The notes under the pieces are model-generated. The model saw only the letters and a list, made by a program, of their open reading frames with translations. It was not told the DNA's origin and ran no database searches. Shown piece by piece: positions 33,907 through 42,579 of a stretch of DNA of 64,000 bases (position 1 is its first letter; every line of letters begins with the position of its first letter). Position numbers and translations under genes: made by a program. Source of the stretch: Tsukamurella tyrosinosolvens (GTDB lineage: Bacteria; Actinomycetota; Actinomycetes; Mycobacteriales; Mycobacteriaceae); contig NZ_FNSA01000003.1 of assembly GCF_900104775.1 (NCBI RefSeq), positions 4,884,326 through 4,948,325 on the forward strand. The letters run 5' to 3'.

Positions 33907-35029
33907 CCGTCACCCCCTTCTCCGTCGACGTGCGCCTCTCATCATCCCCGAAGGGCAGGGCGGCGCGCAGCGCCCACGCGAGCACGACGGTGACGACCGA
34001 GGTCGCGAGGAAGGCGACGGCGATGTTCCCGGTGAACGGCCGCCAGTCGAAGACGTCGAGGAGCAGGACGTCCATGACGATGAGGTGCACCAGGAAGTAC
34101 TCGTAGGAGATCCCGCCCAGCCACACCATCGGCCGGCTGCCGAGCATGCGGTGATAGGCCGAGCGCGCCGCCGGCGCCAGCCCGAGCGGCGCGATCAGCG
34201 CGACCGCGATCAGCAGGTACAGCGCCGACTTCACCAGGGCCTCCAGCTGGCTCGCGGGCACCATCGTCGGCGGGCCGCCGATCACCGGCAGGGCGGAGAC
34301 GACGAACCCGGTGAGGGCGACGGCGAGGCAGGCGGGCGTGGCCCACGCCGGCCACCGTCGGACGAGTGGGACCGCGACCGTCAGCGCCATGCCCCCGACG
34401 AACCACCACAGGTAGGCGGGCGGCCACATGCGCGCGGTGCGCTCGATCTCGGGGGCGATCAGGATCCACACCGGGGTGATCGCGGCGACGCCGGCGAGGC
34501 CCGCCAGCAGCCGCGCTGGCCGCCACCGGTACCGGCACAGGAGCGCGGTCAGCGCCCAGCCGATCAGCGGAAGCGCGAGGTAGAAGGCCATTTCCACCGC
34601 GAGGCTCCATGCCTGGGTCAGCCCGACGCGCAGGTGCCCGAAGCCGTAGATCTGGGTGAAGGTGAGGTTCCGCAGCAGCCCGTCGACGCCCCGGCCCGAC
34701 GGGTTCGGCTCGTGCCGCACGAGGCCCAGCGCGTACACGGCGACGACGACCACCCAGTACGCCGGCACCACGCGCCGGAACCGGTGCCAGGCGTAGCGCC
34801 GCAGGTCGGGTTGGTGCCCCGTGCCGTCCTCGAGCAGCCGCACCCACGGCCGGAAGAGGAGGAACCCCGAGAGCGCGAAGAAGATGGGGACGCCGATCTC
34901 GAACCGTGCCCAGAGGTGCCCCGCGAAGTCGTCGGTGTAGTGCCCCGTCGAGAAGGCGGCGTGCGTCAGGCACACCGTGGCCGCCGCGACGGCACGCAGC
35001 CCGGTGAGCGGCGCTACCCGACTCTGCAT
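33887..35029 (-). CDS. Acyltransferase 3 family membrane protein
   Basis: 380-residue integral membrane O-acyltransferase (OafA/NodX type) that acylates a cell-surface sugar or lipid. Seen: TGLRAVAAATVCLTHAAF (about residues 9-26) with the conserved His, the IFFALSGFLLFRPW segment (about 48-61), RYAWHRFRRVVPAYW (with the conserved Arg pair), and about ten hydrophobic helices. The ATG at 35029 is used. Acceptor unknown. Confidence 0.88.
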   Translation of the reverse strand: MQSRVAPLTGLRAVAAATVCLTHAAFSTGHYTDDFAGHLWARFEIGVPIFFALSGFLLFRPWVRLLEDGTGHQPDLRRYAWHRFRRVVPAYWVVVVAVYALGLVRHEPNPSGRGVDGLLRNLTFTQIYGFGHLRVGLTQAWSLAVEMAFYLALPLIGWALTALLCRYRWRPARLLAGLAGVAAITPVWILIAPEIERTARMWPPAYLWWFVGGMALTVAVPLVRRWPAWATPACLAVALTGFVVSALPVIGGPPTMVPASQLEALVKSALYLLIAVALIAPLGLAPAARSAYHRMLGSRPMVWLGGISYEYFLVHLIVMDVLLLDVFDWRPFTGNIAVAFLATSVVTVVLAWALRAALPFGDDERRTSTEKGVTDVRAGA

Positions 35030-35107
35030 CCCCTCATTTTGCCCGGTGCCCCCCGGGCCCCGTCCAGCCGCCCGTGCGGCGGTCGCCCATGCCCGACGGT
35101 GCGCGGC

Positions 35108-36073
35108 TCACGCGACCGGGGCCTCCCGGAAGACGCGACGGTAGCCGAGGGGCGTCATCCCGGTGTCGCGGCGCAGGTGGGCCCGCAGGCTGGCGCCGGT
35201 GCCGAGCCCGGAGTCGCGGGCGACGGCGTCGACGGACAGCTCGGTGGTCTCCAGCAGCTCGCGGGCGCGGTCCAGGCGGCGGCGCAGGATCCAGGCGCCG
35301 GGTGTCTGTCCCGTCTCCTCGCGGAAGCGCCGGTTGAACGTGCGCACCGACATCCCCGCGCGCCGGGCGAGGACCTCGACAGAGAGGTTCTCGTGCAGGT
35401 TCCGGACCGCCCAGTCCCGCGGTTCGACGGTGCTGCCCGCCCCGCTCACGGGCACCGGGACGTCGACGAACTGCGCCTGCGTGCCCTCGCGCGCGGGCGG
35501 CACGACGCAGTGTCGCGCGACCTTGTTGGCGACGGCGGCGCCGTGATCGCTGCGGATCAGGTGCAGGCACAGGTCGAGGCCGGCGGCGAGCCCGGCAGAG
35601 GTGAAAACGTCGCCGTCGTCGGTGAACAGGACGTGGTCGACGAGCCCGACGGCCGGGTAGAGCTTGCGCAGCTGCGCCCCGTACTTCCAGTGCGTGGTCA
35701 CGCTCCGCCCGTCGAGCAGGCCCGCGGCGGCGAGCACGAAGGCGCCGGTGCAGATGGAGACGATGCGGGTGCCCGGGCGGATGGTGGCGAGGGCGGCGCG
35801 GATGTCGTCGGGGAGGGTCCCGTCGAACCGCGGGCCGGTGATCTTCGTGCCCGGCACGATCACCGTGTCGGCGAGGGCGAGGGCCTCGGGGCCTGCCTCG
35901 GGCGTGATGGCGTAGCCGCCCGTCGCGCGGACGGGGTTGCGGTCGATGCCGCAGGTGATGACGCGGTAGAGGGGTCGGTCCGCCTCGTCGGTGGCCTCGG
36001 AGAAGCACAGCGGCGGGATCGCGGCGTCGAAGCCGACGATGGGTTCCAGCAGTAGGACGGCGACGGTGTGCAT
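35108..36073 (-). CDS. GlxA-type AraC family regulator
   Basis: 321-residue regulator with an N-terminal DJ-1/PfpI-like domain (about residues 1-190; SICTGAFVLAAAGLLDGR with the nucleophile-elbow Cys, and TTHWKYG) and a C-terminal AraC DNA-binding domain (about 215-315; LSVEVLARRAGMSVRTFNRR and TGMTPLGYRR). Divergent from the MFS transporter gene at 36,144, with 70 bases between starts, so it probably regulates that gene. ATG 36073. Ligand unknown. Confidence 0.9.
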   Translation of the reverse strand: MHTVAVLLLEPIVGFDAAIPPLCFSEATDEADRPLYRVITCGIDRNPVRATGGYAITPEAGPEALALADTVIVPGTKITGPRFDGTLPDDIRAALATIRPGTRIVSICTGAFVLAAAGLLDGRSVTTHWKYGAQLRKLYPAVGLVDHVLFTDDGDVFTSAGLAAGLDLCLHLIRSDHGAAVANKVARHCVVPPAREGTQAQFVDVPVPVSGAGSTVEPRDWAVRNLHENLSVEVLARRAGMSVRTFNRRFREETGQTPGAWILRRRLDRARELLETTELSVDAVARDSGLGTGASLRAHLRRDTGMTPLGYRRVFREAPVA

Positions 36074-36143
36074 GGCACGATTCTTTCATATCTTGTCATT
36101 GATGCCACTGGTTCGGCGCCGGGGAATCCGGGAATCTAGTCCG

Positions 36144-37427
36144 GTGACTACACCGCTGAGGCGCCTGCGCGCGCCGCACTACGCCTGGATCGTGGCCGGC
36201 GTCGCCTTCGTGACGATGCTGGGTGCGGCCGGTTTCCGGTCCGTGCCCGGCGTGATGATGGACCCGCTGCACATGGAGTTCGGCTGGTCGCACGCGACGA
36301 TCGGCGCGGCGATGTCGGTGAACATGGCGCTCTTCGGTCTCACGGCGCCGTTCTCCGCGGCGCTCATGGACAAGCTGGGCGTGCGGCCGGTGGTCATCGG
36401 CGCGCTGACGCTCGTCGCCGCGGGCACCGGGCTCGCGGTGTTCATGACCGACGCGTGGCAGCTGGTCCTGCTGTGGGGTGTCCTCGTCGGCCTGGGTACC
36501 GGATCCTTGTCGACGGCCTTCGTCGCCACCATCGCGATGCGCTGGTTCGTCGCGCGACGGGGCCTGGTGACGGGGGTGCTCACCGCGGCGAGCGCCACCG
36601 GCCAGCTGATCTTCCTGCCGGTCGTGGCGGCGCTGTCCGAGGCGCACGGCTGGCGCACCGCGACGCTCGTGGTGACCGCGGTGGCGGTCGCGGTGATCCC
36701 GGTCGCCGGACTGTTCCTCCGCTCGTGGCCGGCGCAACTGGGCCTCCCGCCGTTCGGCGCCGACGAGGTCGTGCCGCCGCCGGCGCCGTCGCGAGGCGCG
36801 GTGCGCGCGGCCTTCGCGGGGCTCGCGATGGGCGCCCGTCGACCCGCCTTCTGGTTGCTCGCCGCGAGTTTCGCCATCTGCGGCGCGACGACCAACGGCC
36901 TGCTGCAGACGCACTTCATCCCCGCCGCCGGCGACCACGGGATGCCCGCGACCACGGCCGCGTCGCTGCTCGCGGTCATCGGCGTCTTCGACGTGGTCGG
37001 CACCATCGCCTCGGGCTGGCTCACCGATCGGGTCGACTCGCGGATCCTGCTGGTGGTCTACTACCTCGGCCGCGGGCTCGCGCTGGCGCTGCTGCCCGCA
37101 CTGCTCTCCCCCGGCATCGCGCCCGGGCTGCTGGTCTTCATCCTGTTCTACGGCCTGGACTGGGTGGCGACGGTGCCGCCCACGATGGCCCTGGCCCGCG
37201 AACACTTCGGCGAGTCGACGCCGGTGGTCTTCGGCTGGATCTTCGCCTCGCATCAGCTGGGCGCCGCGGTCGCGGCGTTCGGCGCGGGCTACATCCGGGA
37301 CGCCTCGGGCGGCTACGACCCGGCCTTCTACACCGCCGGGGCGCTCTGCGTGGCCGCCGCCGCGATGTGCTGGGTCATCCCGCGTACCCGCACCCGCGCG
37401 GCCGAGCCCGAGCCGGTCGCCGTCTGA
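36144..37427 (+). CDS. MFS transporter, monocarboxylate/oxalate-antiporter type
   Basis: 427-residue twelve-helix major facilitator protein. Seen: helices beginning at HYAWIVAGVAFVTMLGAAGF; the motif A-like MDKLGVRPVVIG after helix 2, the RGLVTGVLTAASATGQL segment in helix 4-5, and in the second half SGWLTDRVDSRILL as the repeated loop motif. GTG 36144. Divergent from a GlxA-type regulator, a common arrangement for inducible efflux or uptake pumps. Substrate not inferable. Confidence 0.88.
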   Translation: MTTPLRRLRAPHYAWIVAGVAFVTMLGAAGFRSVPGVMMDPLHMEFGWSHATIGAAMSVNMALFGLTAPFSAALMDKLGVRPVVIGALTLVAAGTGLAVFMTDAWQLVLLWGVLVGLGTGSLSTAFVATIAMRWFVARRGLVTGVLTAASATGQLIFLPVVAALSEAHGWRTATLVVTAVAVAVIPVAGLFLRSWPAQLGLPPFGADEVVPPPAPSRGAVRAAFAGLAMGARRPAFWLLAASFAICGATTNGLLQTHFIPAAGDHGMPATTAASLLAVIGVFDVVGTIASGWLTDRVDSRILLVVYYLGRGLALALLPALLSPGIAPGLLVFILFYGLDWVATVPPTMALAREHFGESTPVVFGWIFASHQLGAAVAAFGAGYIRDASGGYDPAFYTAGALCVAAAAMCWVIPRTRTRAAEPEPVAV

Positions 37428-37437
37428 TCCGCGCGGG

Positions 37438-37995
37438 TCATACCGGGGTCTCGGTGAAGAGGCGCAGCCCCTCGGCCCGCACCTCCGCCCGGTCCGCGGC
37501 CTCGACGATCCCCGCGAGCCGGACCCCGGCGACCACCCCCGCGGCGGCGGGCCCGCCGGCCTCCGGCCGGTCCTCGGGCCAGATCGTGGCCTCGCGCACC
37601 TCGCGGTAGTCGACGGTGCCCGGGTCGATGTCGAGCTCGCCGGTCCGCTCACGCACGTAGGTTCCGGTCTCCTCGAGCAGCACCTCGACGGTGCCGAGCA
37701 CGGTGGGCGCCGGCCCGTCGTCGTGCCAGCCGAGGCTCACGATGAGGTCGGTGCGGTACGGATCGGTCACGGAGAAGCCGAGCTGCGCATACAGATCGCC
37801 CACCCGGACCAGCCCCGAATCCGGGTCCCAGTCGAGCACCTCGGGCGCCGGGTATCCCGGCCGCCGGCTCGGGTGCAGCGTGAGGGATCCGCGCACGTCC
37901 CCGCCGACGCGGGGCACCTCGCCGCAGCACTGGTACTCCCAGTTCGAGATGTGCACGTACAGCAGCGACACGTCCAGCGACAAACCAGAATTCAC
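37438..37995 (-). CDS. DUF6578-like hypothetical protein
   Basis: Up to 185 residues from GTG 37995; an in-frame GTG about eight codons later is as likely. The N-terminal motif ISNWEYQCCGEVPRVGGDV, with a tryptophan, a Cys pair and Gly-Glu, resembles the DUF6578 family. The rest has alternating strands (VRVGDLYAQLG, VLGTVEVLLEETGTYVRE, REATIW) and ends with an amphipathic helix. No known function. It is convergent with the MFS gene. Confidence 0.55.
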   Translation of the reverse strand: MNSGLSLDVSLLYVHISNWEYQCCGEVPRVGGDVRGSLTLHPSRRPGYPAPEVLDWDPDSGLVRVGDLYAQLGFSVTDPYRTDLIVSLGWHDDGPAPTVLGTVEVLLEETGTYVRERTGELDIDPGTVDYREVREATIWPEDRPEAGGPAAAGVVAGVRLAGIVEAADRAEVRAEGLRLFTETPV

Positions 37996-38124
37996 GACTC
38001 TGTACCGGGTGTTCGGCGATCCGCAGGAGTGGCTCCGCGGGGTCCCGGCGTACCTCCGCGGCCATCGTAGCCACGACGACGTCGCGGTGATGCGATTGCA
38101 CTCACCGTGCCGCGGGTCCGCGTG

Positions 38125-38835
38125 TCAGCAGAAGCCGCACTCGCCGTTGGCGGCGAGCTGGGTGAAGCAGTTGGGGCAGAGCTTCGCGGGGCGGGGCTCG
38201 GGCTTGGCCGGGGCGGCCGCCTTCACAGGCCGGGCCGACGGTGCCTTCGCCGCCCGCGGCGCGGCGGGGGTGCGTGCCTTGACGACCCGCCCGTTGGACG
38301 CGGCCTTCGCGGGCTTCACCCTGGCGACGCGCGCCGCGGCGGCGCGGCGGGCCTCCTCCAGCTTCGGGGTGAGCTGCGGGGCCGCACCGGCGGGCACCGT
38401 CGCCCCGAAGTGCAGGTAGCAGGCGAACCGCGCGGCGGCGGCGTGCTGATCGAGGTTCTCCGGGACGGGGAGGTCCGCGGCGGCGACGGCGTAGGCGTAG
38501 CCCTCGCCGACGGTCTGGTCGTGCGCGACCATGAGCGAGACGAGCGGCGGCTCGCCCGCCGCCTGGCAGCGATCCGTCACGCGGCGCTGCAGCGCGGCGA
38601 CCCAGAGGCGGACGGGCGCGCGGGTCGCGACGCCGGCGTCGGCCTGCGCGCGGGCGGCGAGTTCGGCGAAACTGATGAAGGATCCGTACCGGCCGGCGAG
38701 CTCGACGAGGGCGGCGTGCGCGGTCTCGGCCCACAGGTCGAGCGCCTCGGAGAAGGGCACGGACAGTTCGTTGGCGGTGCGCCAGGCTTCGAGGTCGATC
38801 GGGTCTTCGGGGGCTGCAGCACCGGCTTCGCTCAC
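38125..38835 (-). CDS. Hypothetical protein with C-terminal zinc ribbon
   Basis: 236 residues from GTG 38835. The N-terminal domain (about 1-150) is helical with no recognised family. A Lys/Ala/Pro-rich linker (about 155-215) resembles histone-like tails, and the C-terminus is a four-cysteine zinc ribbon CPNCFTQLAANGECGFC (last 17 residues), so it probably binds zinc and perhaps nucleic acid. Divergent from the dehydratase gene at 38,990. Function unknown. Confidence 0.65.
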   Translation of the reverse strand: MSEAGAAAPEDPIDLEAWRTANELSVPFSEALDLWAETAHAALVELAGRYGSFISFAELAARAQADAGVATRAPVRLWVAALQRRVTDRCQAAGEPPLVSLMVAHDQTVGEGYAYAVAAADLPVPENLDQHAAAARFACYLHFGATVPAGAAPQLTPKLEEARRAAAARVARVKPAKAASNGRVVKARTPAAPRAAKAPSARPVKAAAPAKPEPRPAKLCPNCFTQLAANGECGFC

Positions 38836-38989
38836 CCTCCCAGTTTCGACGATCCATGGGGTGCAACGCAAACCGTCGACCTCGACGTGAACTCGACCAC
38901 ACCCGCGCGCCGCCACGACCAAGGCGGGTCGGGGTTTCTTGGAGGTTCGGACAAGCCATGGGAGCCGCCGCGCAGATAGTTTGGTCAGC

Positions 38990-39550
38990 ATGCCGAACGA
39001 ATCCGCTCCCGCCGCCCCGCTGACCCCCGAAGAGATCAGCGAGCGCACCGCGAGCGCCGTCGGCCACCACCACGTGCACCACGACACCTATCTCGTGGGC
39101 CGCGAGAAGGTCCGCGAGTACGCGCTCGCGTCCCAGTTCACCGCCCCGGTGCACTTCGACGTCGAGGCCGCGCGTGCCGCCGGCTACACCGACCTGGTCG
39201 CGCCGCCGATGCTCGTGAGCGTCGCGGGCATCGTCTCCAACCGCGCACTGTTCGACGATTCGATCATCGGCTACGGCGCCAGCCAGTTGATGCAGGCCGA
39301 CGAGAGCATGGTCTACCACCGGCCCGTCGTCGCGGGCGACGAACTGACCATCCACGTGCACGTGGACAAGCACCGGCGCGTCGGCGGGTACGACATGGTG
39401 ACGATCCGCAACGAGATGTACGGACAGGACGACGAGCACCTGGTCACGCTCTCCACCACCCTGATCGGCGGATCGCCCGACGGTGCCGACGCGCCCGATT
39501 TCAACGACGCCGCCGAGAAGATCGTGATGCACGGCGTCGTCAACGCCTGA
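38990..39550 (+). CDS. FAS1-like (HadA/UPF0336-type) hydroxyacyl dehydratase subunit
   Basis: 186-residue hot-dog protein similar to the HadA-type dehydratase subunits of mycobacteria. Seen: the family segment YLVGREKVREYALASQ (about residues 36-51), HFDVEAARAAGYTDLVAPPMLVSV, and YHRPVVAGDEL. The HadA-type subunit usually lacks the catalytic Asp-His of MaoC and pairs with HadB; no hadB is adjacent here, so it may act alone. It has a His-rich start (GHHHVHHD). ATG 38990. A role in lipid or mycolate synthesis is plausible but unproven. Confidence 0.75.
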   Translation: MPNESAPAAPLTPEEISERTASAVGHHHVHHDTYLVGREKVREYALASQFTAPVHFDVEAARAAGYTDLVAPPMLVSVAGIVSNRALFDDSIIGYGASQLMQADESMVYHRPVVAGDELTIHVHVDKHRRVGGYDMVTIRNEMYGQDDEHLVTLSTTLIGGSPDGADAPDFNDAAEKIVMHGVVNA

Positions 39551-39560
39551 GGCCCCGCGC

Positions 39561-40346
39561 TCAGCGCGCGAACTGCACCACCACGTCGTAACCGAGTTTG
39601 CAGATGAATGCGGAGACCACGACGAGGAACACCACTTTGACGAAGCCGCTGCCCTTCGCGACGGCGGTCCGCGCCCCGAGGTAGCCGCCCGCGACGTTGG
39701 CGCACGCCATCGCGACGCCGAGCTTCCAGTAGCCCGCGCCCTGCGGTAGGAAGACCACGAGCGAGGCGAGGTTGGTCGCGAAGTTCGCGACCTTCGCCTT
39801 CGCCGACGCCTCGAGGAAGGCGTAGCCCATGAGGCCGACCATCGCGAAGACCAGGAACGAACCGGTGCCCGGGCCGAGCGCACCGTCGTAGACCCCGATC
39901 GCGAACCCGGCGACCCCGGCCGTCACGAGGTGACGGTGGCCCCGGTAGCGCAGCTCGGTCTCGTCGCCGAGGTCCGGCTGGCGCAGCGTGTAGACGAAGA
40001 CCGCGACGAGCGCGGCGAGGATGATCGGGTTGAACGCCGACCGCGGGATGTGCGAGGCGATGATCGAGCCCGCGATCGCGCCGGCGAACGCGGGGACGGC
40101 AAGCGCGACGGCGGTCCGCCAGTCGGGCCGCACGCGCCGCCAGTAGGTGATGCTGCTCGTCGTCGTGCCGGCGATGGATGCCATCTTGTTCGTCGCGAGC
40201 AGGTGGATCGGCGCGGCCGTCGGGAACGCGATGAGCAACGCGGGGAGCTGGATCAGTCCGCCCCCGCCCACGACGGAATCCACCCAGCCCGCGGCGAGCG
40301 CCGCCAGCAGCAGGAGGAGAAGCGTCGTCGTGGTGATGTCGGGCAC
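39561..40346 (-). CDS. TauE/SafE family sulfite/sulfonate exporter-like protein
   Basis: 261-residue membrane protein with about eight helices. Seen: the family signature AALAAGWVDSVVGGGGLIQLPAL (about residues 13-35) and its repeat GVYDGALGPGTGSFLVFAMVGLMGY (about 149-173). Members export sulfite, sulfoacetate or related anions; the substrate is not visible here. GTG 40346. Convergent with the dehydratase gene and divergent from the CGNR gene by 25 bases. Confidence 0.85.
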   Translation of the reverse strand: MPDITTTTLLLLLLAALAAGWVDSVVGGGGLIQLPALLIAFPTAAPIHLLATNKMASIAGTTTSSITYWRRVRPDWRTAVALAVPAFAGAIAGSIIASHIPRSAFNPIILAALVAVFVYTLRQPDLGDETELRYRGHRHLVTAGVAGFAIGVYDGALGPGTGSFLVFAMVGLMGYAFLEASAKAKVANFATNLASLVVFLPQGAGYWKLGVAMACANVAGGYLGARTAVAKGSGFVKVVFLVVVSAFICKLGYDVVVQFAR

Positions 40347-40371
40347 CGGACGATCGTGCTGTAATGGCCTT

Positions 40372-40881
40372 GTGCATATCAACCCTTACGGCGAGGATCC
40401 GGTACTGCTCGCGGTCGACCTGGCGAACGATCCGCCAGCCGACCTCGACGACCTGGTCCGACGGTGCGATGCGCACGACATGCTCGTCGAGACCGTCGGC
40501 GCGGAGGACTTCGAGGGTTGTCGCGCGCTGGTCGACGCGTGGCTCACCGTGGTCGACGCGGACGACGTCCCGGCCCGCGTCGCGCGGCTCAACGCGCTCC
40601 TCGCTGAGCACGCGTCCCACCCCCGCGTCACCGACCACGCCGGGACCGGGTGGCACATCCACTACCGCGAGTCCGGCGCGACGCTCACCGGCCAGCTCGC
40701 CGTCCTAATTCTCACCGGGACCGCGCTGCACCTGACGACGCGCGGCATGAGCCGGCTCGGTCGCTGCGCCTCGTCGGACTGCGCCGCGGTCTTCGCCGAC
40801 GTCTCCCGCAACGGCCGGCAGCGGTACTGCTCGCCGCGCTGCGGCAGCCGGGAGGCGGTGCGCCGCCACCGCGCGGCCTGA
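40372..40881 (+). CDS. CGNR-type zinc finger protein (putative regulator)
   Basis: 169-residue protein of the CGNR zinc-finger family (formerly DUF1470), taken to be DNA- or RNA-binding. Seen: an N-terminal DUF1470 region (about 1-115) with HINPYGEDPVLLAVDLAN, then the zinc finger GRCASSDCAAVFADVSRNGR followed by YCSPRCGSREAVRRHR. The family's CGNR box is here CGSR. Start GTG 40372, the first possible codon after the divergent TauE start. Could regulate the TauE gene. Confidence 0.85.
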   Translation: MHINPYGEDPVLLAVDLANDPPADLDDLVRRCDAHDMLVETVGAEDFEGCRALVDAWLTVVDADDVPARVARLNALLAEHASHPRVTDHAGTGWHIHYRESGATLTGQLAVLILTGTALHLTTRGMSRLGRCASSDCAAVFADVSRNGRQRYCSPRCGSREAVRRHRAA

Positions 40882-40892
40882 CTCGGCGACGA

Positions 40893-40916
40893 ATCCTGTA
40901 TTCAGGATCACAGGAT
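40893..40916. promoter_or_regulatory. ATCCTG dyad plus extra half-site
   Basis: ATCCTG-TATT-CAGGAT (40893-40908) is a perfect inverted repeat, with a third half-site CAGGAT at 40911. It lies between the CGNR regulator gene and the membrane protein gene at 40,954, close to a TATTAC minus-10-like box at 40921. Likely an operator; a weak terminator is the alternative. Confidence 0.5.
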
Positions 40917-40953
40917 TTGATATTACGAACGAGGGTTGTCGATACTTGCCCTC

Positions 40954-41583
40954 ATGACCACCCCCACCCCCGGCCCGACGTGCCGGTTCTGCGGCGCCGC
41001 ACCCGCCATCGAGACGACGGTGCGCGGCCACCAGGGCTTCCTCATCGCGATGCGTTTCCTCAAACAGAAGGGCCCGTTCTGCCGCACCTGCGGCATCGCG
41101 ACCGTGCGCGACATGTCCGCGAAGAGCCTCTGGCAGGGCTGGCTCACACTGGTCTCCGTCATCGTCAACCCGCTCACCCTGCTGTGGAACCTGTCCGTGT
41201 GGGTGCGCCTGCGCCGCCTCCCCGAACCGGAACCCGCCTCGGCGCCGCACCTGGATCCCGGCAAGCCGCTGTACCAGCGGCTCGCGATGCTGGGCCTGCT
41301 CATCCCGGTGGCGATGATCGGCACGGTCGCCTATTTCGGGCAGCGCGACGTGGCCGGCGCCGTCGTCGGCGACTGCGTCTCGATGTCGGGCACGGGGAGC
41401 AACGCCGAGTCCGACAAGGTGGACTGCTCGGATGCGAGCGCCCGGTATCGGATCGTCGGGAAGCTGTCGGGCACCGAGGACGACGCCGGCTGCGCGGAGT
41501 ACCCGAGCGCCACGATGTCCTACACGATGAAGCGCAAGACCGGCTCGGTCGTCGTGTGCCTGGAGCCGCTCACGCCCGCGTGA
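40954..41583 (+). CDS. LppU-like membrane protein with N-terminal zinc ribbon
   Basis: 209 residues. The N-terminus is a four-Cys zinc ribbon (CRFCGAAP at residues 10-17 and CRTCG at about 43-47), followed by hydrophobic segments (about 58-82 and 110-130), a short loop, and an outside domain with GDCVSMSG, KVDCSDASARYRIVG, AGCAEYP and VVCLEP. This last domain resembles the mycobacterial LppU family. Topology: cytosolic ribbon, membrane helices, exported Cys-rich domain. ATG 40954. Overlaps the convergent transporter gene by 14 bases. Confidence 0.65.
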   Translation: MTTPTPGPTCRFCGAAPAIETTVRGHQGFLIAMRFLKQKGPFCRTCGIATVRDMSAKSLWQGWLTLVSVIVNPLTLLWNLSVWVRLRRLPEPEPASAPHLDPGKPLYQRLAMLGLLIPVAMIGTVAYFGQRDVAGAVVGDCVSMSGTGSNAESDKVDCSDASARYRIVGKLSGTEDDAGCAEYPSATMSYTMKRKTGSVVVCLEPLTPA

Positions 41584-42562
41584 TCGCCTCGTCGGACAAC
41601 GGCCTACGGGCCAGCCAGGCCGCGACGACGGCACCGGAGACGTTGTGCCACAGTGAGAAGACCGCGGAGGGCAGTGCCGCGAGGGGCGAGAAGTGGGCGG
41701 TGGCCAGCGTGGCCGCGAGCCCGGAGTTCTGCATGCCGACCTCGAAGGCGAGGGCGCGCCGGGCGCGGTCGTCGAGGCGCCCGACCTTGCCCGCGAGGTA
41801 GCCGAGACCCAGGCCGAAGCCGTTGTGCAGCACCACCGCGAGGAAGACGATGCCACCCGCGGCGGCGAGCTTGCTCGCGCTGCCTGCCACCACGATCGCG
41901 ACGATGACCGCGATGACGATCGCCGACGCCCACGGCAGTACGGGGAGCGCCCGCGCTACCAGATTCTTGGCGAACCTGCGTGCGAGCACGCCGAGGATCA
42001 CCGGCAGCAGAACGGTCTTGACGATGTCGAGCACCATGCCGCCGGCGTCGATCGGCAGGTAGGACCCGGCGAGGAGCAGCACCAGCAGCGGCGTCACGAT
42101 CGGGGCGATGAGCGTGGACACGCTCGCCACCGCCACCGAGAGCGCCACGTCTCCCTTCGCCAGGAATGCCATCACGTTCGACGCCGTCCCCGACGGCGCG
42201 CAGCCGACCAGGATGACGCCGACCGCCAGCTCGGGTTCGAGCTGCAGGCCGTGGGCGATGACCCAGCCCGCGCCCGGCATGATCACGTAGTGCGCGACGA
42301 TGCCGAGCACCACCGCCCACGGCCGCTTCGCCACGGAGGCCAGGTCCGGCGGCGTCAGCGTGAGCCCCATGCAGAACATGATCAGGCCGAGCAGGTACGG
42401 CACCGAGGGCGCGAGCGGCGTGAACGTGCTCGGCGTCAGGTACCCGACGACGCCCGCCACGAGCACCAGGAGCGGGAAGACGGTGACCGCCGTCCGCGCG
42501 ACCCTCGCTTCCGCAGCGAGGGCGGGGTTCGCGGGGACCTCGGGCGGCGGCGACGCAGACAT
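41570..42562 (-). CDS. SBF-family (bile acid:sodium symporter-like) transporter
   Basis: 330-residue membrane protein of the BASS/SBF fold with about ten helices. Seen: PYLLGLIMFCMGLTL (about residues 55-69), the crossover segment GCAPSGTASNVMAFLAKGDVALSVA (about 120-144) and the second crossover EVGMQNSGLAATLATAHF. Members import organic acids such as pantoate or bile acids with sodium; the arsenite branch (ArsB/Acr3) is less similar. ATG 42562. Neighbouring genes give no substrate clue. Confidence 0.85.
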   Translation of the reverse strand: MSASPPPEVPANPALAAEARVARTAVTVFPLLVLVAGVVGYLTPSTFTPLAPSVPYLLGLIMFCMGLTLTPPDLASVAKRPWAVVLGIVAHYVIMPGAGWVIAHGLQLEPELAVGVILVGCAPSGTASNVMAFLAKGDVALSVAVASVSTLIAPIVTPLLVLLLAGSYLPIDAGGMVLDIVKTVLLPVILGVLARRFAKNLVARALPVLPWASAIVIAVIVAIVVAGSASKLAAAGGIVFLAVVLHNGFGLGLGYLAGKVGRLDDRARRALAFEVGMQNSGLAATLATAHFSPLAALPSAVFSLWHNVSGAVVAAWLARRPLSDEAITRA

Positions 42563-42579
42563 TCTTCGATAGTCTCACT

